Assembly: GCF_032854445.1 (NCBI RefSeq)
Contig: NC_088296.1
Span: forward strand, 15,801,485 to 15,865,484
DNA length: 64,000 bases
Reading direction: 5' to 3'
From: Liolophura sinensis
Taxonomy: Eukaryota; Mollusca; Polyplacophora; Chitonida; Chitonidae
The translations under genes and the position numbers were made by a program. A model generated the notes under the pieces. That model saw nothing but the letters and a program-made list of their open reading frames with translations, was not told the origin of the DNA and ran no database searches. Below are positions 56,089 to 64,000 of the stretch, one piece after another (position 1 is the stretch's first letter; the number at the start of each line of letters is the position of its first letter).

Positions 56089-57875
56089 ACGGTAAATTTC
56101 GCACTGGGACTCCTAAAGTGTATCCCAGGATTCACTGCATTGACTGCAGTTATTACTGACTGAGCGCCGCAGGAGAGCATCGGGGGGGGGGGCGTGGTCA
56201 GGGGATTATACTGACAGCTCAAGAATGTAATAAACAAGCTCACGCTTCACTGAGCAGTTTGTCAATGCTCCTACCACCAACAGTTTACGTTTTCCGCAGT
56301 TTTAATCATAATAATTTTAGTACATGCACTTCGCAATGGGTTGATTGTTTTATTGTCGTTATTTTATGATGAATGGGAATGTGGGGAGAAAACTCAGTGG
56401 AGATCAAGTGTAATTACCTAGTACCTAGTTACGCATATGGAGTGTCATGTCAAATATCAGTTTTTAAACTGCAGGGCTTTCCGTATGCAAAGTTGTAGCA
56501 GAATTTAGCATACTGCGAATCCATCCTTGTAAGCTAACCCTACCAGCAGACAAGATGAAGATGTCAGATTGCGATCAAAGCGACACCTAACCCATGTGCG
56601 TTTGAGCCGCTGCAGCTAAACATTTCTTGTTCGTTCTGGTGTCATTTGAAAAACTTGAGACCATATTTCCTAAACATGAATACTTAATTTACTTAATATA
56701 TTATCGAATCATCTCAGATGAAATTTATTCATACAGATTGGTTTTATCTACGTATAGATACTAGCCACTTACAATTAAGCACAGGCCTTGAAATTTCCAC
56801 TCTATCCATCGACATGTAAATCACGTCGGGGCAAAACTGTATACAGGAAATCATAAAACATTTTGTTTGTAAAGCCAGTGATCGTGTTGTGCGAACTCCT
56901 TAGTGATAACAACTCAGACAAATCCCGTCTCCCGATATACCGTGCGTGCACACAGTGCTCCTGAAAAAGGGTAAAAGTAAATCATGGCAGTTTGCATGGA
57001 TTTCTGTATGTTTTCTGTGTTTAATGCAGGTTCCCGATATAAAAACGCAGGAAAAGGAACTCTTCTGCAGTAGGAGGACAGTTTTGACTGCAAAGAAACG
57101 AAAAGTATGTGTAGACTGACATAATAAATTGGAATTACATGTACACGGAAAGCTGATGACAGATTTTTTCTCAGCGAAATTCGTTTTTTAGCTAAAATAC
57201 ATTTGTAAATATATTTGTTGCATAATGAGGGCTGTCAGCAGACAAGCGTTCACCACTTCTCAACCATGTGAAGTGACCTCCACGCAGGCCTAACCTGAAT
57301 AATCGGTTCGTCTGCACTGTACGTTGTGCATGTACATTCCTTGTTTGGCATGGGCGTGATTTCAGACAGCGCTTGGAATTTAAAAGTTAAATAGTCATCG
57401 CCTGTCTTAGTACTTCCTTTGATTTCATTCATGGGTATATTTAGTGATGTACATGGGCCTACCAGTCTGGAGACCTGCACACCTCACTGTTAGTGAGTTG
57501 ACCTCAAGTGGCGAGGGTTAGGAACCAGAGCTACTACTTAGTGCCATGCAGGGTACGTGGGGTGGGGGGGGGGGGGGTGGTGGGGAATTTTTACTCTTTT
57601 CTATCATCTTGTCGCCATCTCAGATCATGCGAAAGTAAACAACAGTAACTCGCGTGCGAAACTTTACGTCATTTAGCGTAACAAGCCCATTTTTTCTGAT
57701 TCAGAGAGTTTTATTGATTTTAGAAAGGTGTTTTGACATGTTTGAGGTTTGCTTGGATCATGGAATGGTATTCTACTGGAAAATTGTAAGTTTCAGCACC
57801 AAAAATAATATTTTGTGACATTTATTTGCCTCTAAAAATGCACATTTATGGGCGAAAGTTTAGGTCATTTCAGGT
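56089..57875 (-). mobile_element. Element B, inverted relative of element A without the array
   Basis: The plus-strand left end, ACGGTAAATTTCGCACTGGGAC, matches the end of element A. 56140-56370 matches the reverse complement of 54540-54760 (for example GCCGCAGGAGAGCATC, GTGGTCAGGGGATTATA, GCTTCACTGAG). 57150-57690 matches the reverse complement of 54140-54540 (GCATAATGAGGGCT, ACATTCCTTGTTTGG). The far end near 57850-57870, GGGCGAAAGTTTAGGTCA, resembles the diverged inverted repeat. B contains 780 extra bases at 56370-57150. In place of the 21-copy satellite it has only about 170 bases with faint similarity to one unit. It also has a poly(G) run at about 57560. Confidence 0.6.
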
Positions 57876-58580
57876 ACAGGATGTTTTTTTTTTCTTTTGT
57901 TTGGTGGAGAGGAAAGGTGTTTTATTTATTGAGTTTTTATTTACTTGTGGAACATTTTGTTTTCATGTGTGTGGTGCATTTTGTCTTAATTATCATGCGT
58001 GCTAGGTGTCTTGTTGACCTTTCTAATTATTCCAACCTTGTCTTTAATGGATGGATCCAACACATCCTTTGTCCCACCACCCCTTCTCGTGACATTTGCT
58101 TCTTTTCATTCTATTCCGAGTGAAGGCAATTGTGAAATCATGACGTCACAGAAAGATTGAACATTTGTAACCAGTGGGAGAGACATCAGGTTCACCTGTT
58201 TGCAACAATACTGCTTATGATTGGTCAATTGCATGTTCTTGATTGACAGTCTGGAAAGGTCCATTAGTCCCCAGAGGGGGGACAACATATCTGTTCATGT
58301 GATATATGATATAGACTTTCATTGATAATGTTGTTTGATTTATTGTATTGAATTAACATGGTTTCATCACCATCAGGTTTTGCTCCCTGACTGTTCCATC
58401 CATTTTCAAGAGAATACATGGCCCTTTCTGTCCTGTTTTTTCGACTTGTAAGTCATTTTAGCATCTCCATCTACATGTGCTTCTGAAAGTGCATTTTGAA
58501 TACCAGACTTGAAATATAGGTGAAATACAGTATTTCCTTCCTGTATTCCTCTGTTATCCCTCTCAATTCTGTGACTGCAG
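57876..58580. other. No gene seen before the isolated exon
   Basis: No recognised feature. Confidence 0.35.
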
Positions 58581-58717
58581 AAGTTCAGCATCTGTGAGAG
58601 AGAAAAACGCTTTGCGCTCAATTTGAATGTTACCCAGTTCCCATACATGTTTGATGAGGCTGTTCGGCCACAGGAGATCCGGAACGATCCTCAGCTGTCC
58701 CAAATGTTATTAACCAG
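58581..58717 (+). CDS. Isolated internal exon of an unrecognised gene
   Basis: Flanked by a strong acceptor (TTCTGTGACTGCAG) and donor (CCAG then GTAATT). Only one of three frames is open across all 137 bases. It encodes 45 residues, starting KFSICEREKRFALNLNVTQF, continuing PYMFDEAVRPQEIRNDPQLS and ending QMLLT, with two bases carried over. The composition is typical of a conserved globular protein. I cannot name the family. It does not match the part of CEP78 expected next. No partner exons were recognised within the window, so the gene probably runs beyond 64 kb or has long introns. Confidence 0.5.
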
Positions 58718-59423
58718 GTAATTCTCTTCCACATTTTTTTTTTTTATTTCTCGCCTTTCAAATCTCGAATCTGCTGCTGTTACGATAGCTTGCAGATCAT
58801 TTCCTTCCCTTTTCCTCTTTGTTTTTCCTTCACCAGCATTTTGTTTTCTTTGTTTTTTTTTTTTTTTTATCTCAGCTACATCCATCAACTGTTCTGATAG
58901 GTTACGTAACATGTGAATTTGAATTTAAATTTTAACAGATTGGATTTGAGTTAAACCACTTTGTACATTGTCGAGCATGTCAAGTGGAGGCTCGGAGGAT
59001 TTCTAGAAAATATTTTGTGGAGATCATCGTAGAGGTCATCATCATTTAGAGTTGATGGAAATTCTGGTTTTGTTACATTCGTATTTCATTGATTTTATAA
59101 TACTGATGTTTCTCAAAGCATGCATATGGTAAATGACTTAAAATTTCACCCTAAACAAGTGCAATTTTAGAAGCAAATAAATGTCATAAATACAAAATGG
59201 AGATTAAACTTTTCCTGGAACTTACAAGTCATTTCACTTTCAAAATAAACCTCAAAGCATCTTTCTACGATGAATAGATCTGTCAGAATCAGGTACCAAG
59301 CAACTTCGTCATGGGACGAAGTCTGAATGACCTCGGGTGCAGGGGTCATGTTATGGACTCCATGATTGTGGCACTGATGTAAAGCGATAGGTACAGAGTG
59401 ACGCATGTGCTGTAGGGAGTATG
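58718..59423. other. No gene seen
   Basis: Possible intron after the exon at 58581. T-rich tracts at 58731-58745 and 58851-58870. Nothing else is supported. Confidence 0.35.
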
Positions 59424-59875
59424 GGCCAAAGTATTGCTCTGCACGACCACAGCATTGCTCTGCACGACCACAGCATTGCTCTGCATGACGACCGCATTGG
59501 TCTGCACGGCTACATCAGTGCTCTGCATGGCCACAGAATTGCTCAGCATGACCACAGAATTGATCTGCACGGCTACAGCAGTACTCTGAATGGCCACATA
59601 ATTGCTCTGCATGACCACAGCATTGCTCTGCATGACGACCGCATTGCTCTGCATGACCACAGCATTGATCTGCACGACTACAGCAGTACTCTGAATGGTC
59701 ACATAATTGCTCTGAATGGCTACAGAATTGCTCTGCATGACCACAGAATTGATCTGCACGGCTACAGCAGTGCTCTGCATGGCCACAGAATTGCCCTGCA
59801 TGGCCACAGAATTGCCCTGCATGGCCACAGAATTGCTCTGCATGGCCACAGAATTGCCCTGCATGGCCACGGCCT
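59424..59875. repeat. 21-bp minisatellite
   Basis: About 21 copies of a 21-base unit around CATTGCTCTGCATGACCACAG. Seven-codon repeats are open on both strands; these are repeat artefacts. Confidence 0.95.
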
Positions 59876-60039
59876 ATATTGAGTCTTGAAGGTGGGATTT
59901 AAGCTCAAATCAATATATGGTGTTAGGCTCTCATTAAATTCTGAAGGTTTGTTGGTATTTGGTGAATGGAAGTGGTTTATGTTAGCTGATAACTGCATTG
60001 TATTAGAATGAAATATTCTTGGTGGTTTTGTTATTACCC

Positions 60040-60235
60040 TAACTCTACTTTTAGAAGAGATATTAGTAGTGTTGAAAGCAGAGAATTTCTCTCCTAGATT
60101 TTAAAGGTATGATTATGTTGTTTGCTGGATGGACTAACCTTGTGAATAAAAGAAACTAGATATATCTGCAACAGTTACTTGCATACTGGCTAAAAAGAGC
60201 AGACCAGGTGTCCCAAAAATTAGAAGAATTAGGGT
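60040..60235 (+). repeat. Dispersed repeat of unknown class, copy 2
   Basis: Second copy of the block at 41925-42150 in the same orientation. It lies between two minisatellites, and its AGACCAGGTGTCC resembles the CAGGTGTCCAG of the neighbouring 39-bp array. Confidence 0.45.
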
Positions 60236-60315
60236 AAACCTCAAATCAAAGCTCGTTATCAGTTTTTAGGATGAGGCATAGATTGCAATGTGATCGACAT
60301 CCGATTATCTTCTTC

Positions 60316-60838
60316 CCCAGAATGTAATAAATACCATATCAGGTGTCCAGTAAATAGTGAATGTAATAAATACCATATCAGGTGTCCAGTAAATAGTGAA
60401 TGTAATAAATACCACGTCAGGTGTCTGGTAAATAGTGAGTGTAATGAATACCAAGTCAGGTGTCAGGTGTCCAGTAAATAGTGAATGTAATAAATACCAC
60501 GTCAGGTGTGCAGTAAATAGAGAATGTGATGAATACCATGTCAGGTGTCCAGTAAATAGAGAATGTGATGAATACCATGTCAGGTGTCTGGTAAATAGAG
60601 AATGTGATGAATACCAAGTCAGGTGTGCAGTAAATAGAGAATGTAATGAATACCAAGTCAGGTGTGCAGTAAATAGTGAATGTAATGAATACCAAGTCAG
60701 GTGTGCAGTAAATAGAGAATGTGATGAATACCGTGTCAGGTGTCTGGTAAATAGAGAATGTGATGAATACCATGTCAGGTGCCCAGTAAATAGTGAATGT
60801 GATAAATACCATGTCAGGTGTCCAGTAAATAGTGAATG
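60316..60838. repeat. 39-bp minisatellite
   Basis: About 13 copies of a 39-base unit (GAATGTAATAAATACCA then AGTCAGGTGTCCAGTAAATAG). One copy near 60460 has a 6-base duplication of TCAGGTG. Thirteen-codon repeats are open on both strands. Confidence 0.95.
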
Positions 60839-60961
60839 ACAATTTGCTTCGACAAACATCAGCAGAATTTGCAAGTAAAACGAAAATTAAGAGATCTGTG
60901 CATGCATTGAAAGGAAGGAAGAACATCTTGAGTGACCTTGTTGTTATGTTGCTCTCTGCAG

Positions 60962-61044
60962 ACTTTCCAGGAATTCCTGGAAAGTTTAATATCTGTTGTA
61001 GTTTCTGTAGATTCGTATCTACAGAAACTACTACAGATATTAAA
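60962..61044. repeat. Perfect 24-bp palindrome next to a 27-bp-arm hairpin
   Basis: 60962-60985 is a perfect palindrome with centre CCAGGAATTCCTGG. Directly after it, 60985-61011 and 61018-61044 are inverted arms of 27 bases with one mismatch (TTTAATATCTGTTGTAGTTT then CTGTAGA on the left), separated by the loop TTCGTA. Confidence 0.95.
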
Positions 61045-61095
61045 GTATGTTGCATAAAAGTATGTTGCATAAAAGTATGTTGCATAAAAGTATGC
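61045..61095. repeat. 15-bp minisatellite
   Basis: Between three and four copies of GTATGTTGCATAAAA, starting directly at the end of the hairpin arm. Confidence 0.9.
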
Positions 61096-61127
61096 TACAG
61101 AAGAACAGCCTTGTGACATATTTGCAA

Positions 61128-61368
61128 CCTGCACCTTGCAAGCACTCAAATCAGTCTGCACCTTGCAAGCACTCAAATCAGTCTGCACCTTGCAAGCACT
61201 CAAATCAGTCTGCACCTTGCAAGCACTCAAATCAGCCTGCACCTTGCAAACACTCAAATCAGCCTGCACCTTGCAAGCACTCAAATCAGTCTGCACCTTA
61301 CAAGCACTCAAATCAGTCTGCACCTTGCAAGCACTCAAATCAGTCTGCACCTTGCAAGCACTCAAATC
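61128..61368. repeat. 27-bp minisatellite
   Basis: About nine copies of a 27-base unit (TGCACCTTGCAAGCACTCAA then ATCAGTC), very uniform and therefore recently expanded. Confidence 0.95.
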
Positions 61369-61439
61369 TTCTTGTCAACATTCTTGTATTAAAAATCCCA
61401 TTACTCTGATTCCAGGGTTGCAACCAACATTTTGAAATA

Positions 61440-62303
61440 TTATGAGAGGAACTACAGTATGGGGTGTAGAGAAACAATTTGCACAATTTTATCATGCTTA
61501 CATCTTAAGTGAAACAATCAAAATATTTTTGTTGTCAAAAAAAGTGCTGTAGAGGTTGAAAAGGTTGAAGATTTACAGTATATACAAAGACACAAATAGT
61601 AAATGGTATCTTAATGCTGTTACACTACCTGTAGTTTGATCAGGTGGATATCTCCAGTGCAGTGTATTTTCGGAATGGAAGCTTTTGTCTGAATGCCTTC
61701 AGGTTCTCCTTACATAATCTCAGGTCTCATTTGTCTTCTCTCGTTTTTTTTTCTTTTTTTTCCTTTTTTTCTTTTGAGTGATCTTTCTTTTTTTCGACAA
61801 CACCAAAACGCTTTTTCACACCATCCAGCTCTCCGGTCTAATTACCCCGGGCAATTTTTCTTCCTTAAAACTTCACAAAACAATGGCAACACCTGTTGTC
61901 AGAAGCTCTTAGCATTCCACTGGCTGGCAAACATGATGATTTACTGACTTTCACTACATGGACAGAAATCCTTCCTAAAAGCCTTCTCAATCCTCTGTCC
62001 TAATGCTTTTATCACACGGTTTCCATGGTGACAAGTTCCAGTGTCTCAGACTAGCCTGCACCTCGTAAGGTTTCGGGGCATCTGTAAAGACAAAAACTGA
62101 ATTATTAAAGTTTGTAGAGAAGTTTGATAAACTTACGTGTAAAGGTCAGAAACTTTGCTGGAAGTTTAAGTTGGTTATCCTTAAGGCTTGTAGTATACAT
62201 TCTTTCTCCATGGTATTATAAGCTAGAACATTCGCTGCCAGTTTTCTTCAGGAGCATTCCTTGATAGCATGGTATCCACTAGCTATAAAATCGGTTGGCC
62301 TCG
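61440..62303. other. No gene seen
   Basis: Pyrimidine-rich tract at 61735-61795. No recognised exon. Confidence 0.4.
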
Positions 62304-62520
62304 TTCCCAGCTAAGCATCCACATTCCCAGCTTAGCATCCACATTCCCAGCTAAGCATCCACATTCCCAGCTTAGCATCCACGTTCCCAGCTTAACATCC
62401 ACATTCCCAGCTTAGCATCCACGTTCCAAGCTTAGCATCCACATCACCAATTTAGCATCCACGTTCCCAGCTTAGCGTCCACATTCCCATCTTAACATCC
62501 ACGTTCCCAGCTTAGCACCC
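62304..62520. repeat. 20-bp minisatellite
   Basis: About 11 copies of a 20-base unit, ATTCCCAGCTTAGCATCCAC, with A/G and T/A variants. Confidence 0.93.
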
Positions 62521-63223
62521 ACATCAACATGTATATCTGAAAGCTACGCTGTCAATAATTAAACAGATCTCAGATAGAGTGTACCCACATAAAATTACCA
62601 CGCTGTACTGATCATCTGCAGAGTAGTACACCCCAGTTTCAAGGAACTGCCTTAATAACAGTACAGCACAGTTCAGAAGTATTGTTTGATCACAGCTTTG
62701 TTGCGAGTAGAAAGAGACTTCGTGTGAAGTACAAAATTGGCCATGGCCTAGCTAGCTCAGAAGTCGTGGTACAGATGAGGTTAAATCAAATCTTTGAAAT
62801 CTGTTGTCTCGGATCTTCTCTTTTTTTAGACATCAATGGCTGAACACTTCTGGTGTAAAATTTCCATACTGAACATCTTCTTATTAATACATGTAAAAGG
62901 GGACGTACACATAGGCGAGGGTTTACAATGTTGCTTTCAAAAGAAGATATTTATACCCCCTCAGCGAAGTTTGGGGAGTTGAGGGTGGGGGTGGGTAGGG
63001 GGCATTACTGTTATTACCCTGTCAGTCTGTAGATGGGATTTTGCTCACGCATCTCCTCCCAAACTATATACTGTGCCAATTTCAACGAAACTTTTACCAT
63101 ACATGTTGCCTATCATCTGAACTTATACATGTTTAAGTTTAATGGCAGTCAGGTCATTATTTTCATAATTTATACTCCCATTGAGTGCTTTTCTCATTAA
63201 TATTCAGATTTTGTCCATGCAAC
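62521..63223. other. No gene seen
   Basis: No recognised exon or repeat. Confidence 0.4.
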
Positions 63224-63235
63224 TCTTCCAGTTCT

Positions 63236-63484
63236 ATTCAGTTGGTTAGCGCGCTATCGCAACGTAATGACCCAGAGGCCGCTTACCAATGCGGTTGCTG
63301 GGAGTTCAAGTCCATCTCATGCTGGCTTCCTCTCCGGCCGTAAGTGGGAAGGTTTGCCAGTAACCTGTGGATGGTCGTGGGTTTCGCCCGGGCTCTGCCC
63401 GGTTTCCTCCCACCATAATGCTGGCTGCCGACGCACAAGTGAAATATTCTTGAGTACGGCGAAAACATTAATCAAATAAATAAA
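63236..63484 (+). mobile_element. Near full-length SINE with perfect target-site duplication
   Basis: The head starts within the A box (ATTCAGTTGGTTAGC), then B-box region, body and tail. TCTTCCAGTTCT flanks it at 63224-63235 and 63485-63496. It has lost about 15 bases at the 5' end. Confidence 0.95.
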
Positions 63485-63896
63485 TCTTCCAGTTCTGTGA
63501 AACGTTGCATACATCTTCCCTATTATCTAAACTTGTGCATGTTAAACTGTATTGACAGTTGGGTTGTCATTTTCCTAATCACTCCGATTCAGGCACTGTA
63601 CACTGTATTGTCTTCTGAGTACTACATGTCTGCATTCAAACTGGATGTACCAGTCGTGCAGTCAATGCACACAACGATAGGCTCATAATACAATCTGTAT
63701 ATAAAGCCAAACTGAGCAAGATGATATCCTGTCATTTCTTTTAAGGTTTTCTTTGTTTTATTTTTGGAAATTGCTGGAAGATGGATGGTATTTTGGACAT
63801 CCAAGATTCTGATTTACACTGGCCAACTTTACAATTCAACAGTGACATTCTAAGGCCATACATATTGAAGTGTTCCAGCTTTTCTTACAATAGACG

Positions 63897-63964
63897 CCAG
63901 CCGTACGTGGGAAGGTCGGCCAGCAACCTGTGGATAGTCGTGGGTTTCAAATAAATAAATAAAA
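63897..63964 (+). mobile_element. Short SINE with internal deletion and target-site duplication
   Basis: GCCGTACGTGGGAAGG to GTCGTGGGTTTC is joined directly to AAATAAATAAATAAA, so most of the body is missing. TACAATAGAC flanks it (63886-63895 and 63965-63974). The duplication around a deleted copy suggests that the deleted form itself was inserted. Confidence 0.88.
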
Positions 63965-64000
63965 TACAATAGACACCCGTGAAAATCTGTCAGCTTGCAT

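Noticed and set aside
57030-57103. Possible exon with TTTAATGCAG and GTATGT borders
   Set aside because: Short, no recognised protein, and it lies within the extra segment of element B; similarity to the MITE interior word AGGAGGACA suggests repeat origin.
59346-59882. Opposed open frames of 153 and 174 codons
   Set aside because: Product of the 21-bp minisatellite; both strands are open equally and there is no splice or family support.
60305-61409. Several overlapping open frames of 94-209 codons
   Set aside because: They run through the 39-, 15- and 27-bp arrays on both strands and are explained by periods divisible by three.

Overview
The window looks like nuclear DNA of a lophotrochozoan animal, most likely a mollusc. 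It is AT-rich, its genes are split by GT-AG introns, and about thirty copies of one tRNA-headed SINE run through it. The gene families present (class A DnaJ co-chaperone, CEP78, NHL-repeat protein, FN3 receptor) are animal ones. The SINE is assigned to molluscs from memory, not from a search. Nothing bacterial, viral or CRISPR-like was seen.

Layout. 1-4.7 kb: a two-exon plus-strand gene for an NHL-repeat protein. 4.7-8.6 kb: old duplications and SINEs. 8.6-11.4 kb: a CpG-rich promoter and a three-exon plus-strand gene for a basic 328-residue protein I do not recognise. 12.0-13.6 kb: a decayed minus-strand gene of a multicopy, probably transposon-derived family. 13.7-14.3 kb: a MITE, with a second inverted copy at 40.9-41.5 kb. 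19.5-26.4 kb: a minus-strand DNAJA1-type Hsp40 gene of five coding exons plus a probable 5' UTR exon. 26.4 kb: a heat-shock element and a CRE, between the Hsp40 gene and the plus-strand CEP78 gene. 28.3-34.9 kb: the first five coding exons of CEP78 (200 residues); its remaining exons are not in the window. 38.0-40.3 kb: a satellite with dimeric and monomeric zones. 43.7-45.1 kb: a 101-bp satellite. 47.4-48.9 kb: a minus-strand single-pass receptor with an FN3-like ectodomain end and a long cytoplasmic tail. 51.8-57.9 kb: two related inverted-repeat-ended elements facing each other, one filled with about 21 copies of a 109-bp repeat. 58.6 kb: an isolated, well-formed exon of unknown identity. 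59.4-62.5 kb: five different minisatellites and a strong palindrome/hairpin. The last kilobases hold two SINEs.

No operon-like system is present; the genes are independent housekeeping or accessory loci. The only functional coupling suggested is the shared 26.4-kb promoter region, where the heat-shock element fits the Hsp40 gene. The most interesting features are (i) a terminal-inverted-repeat element whose interior has become a satellite array, with a partner that lacks the array; (ii) the DNAJA1 gene, whose protein sequence and splice sites are fully conserved but which carries four single-base homopolymer indels, best read as assembly errors; and (iii) an exact 41-bp duplication carrying paired TCTCGCGA and CACGTG motifs in a promoter.
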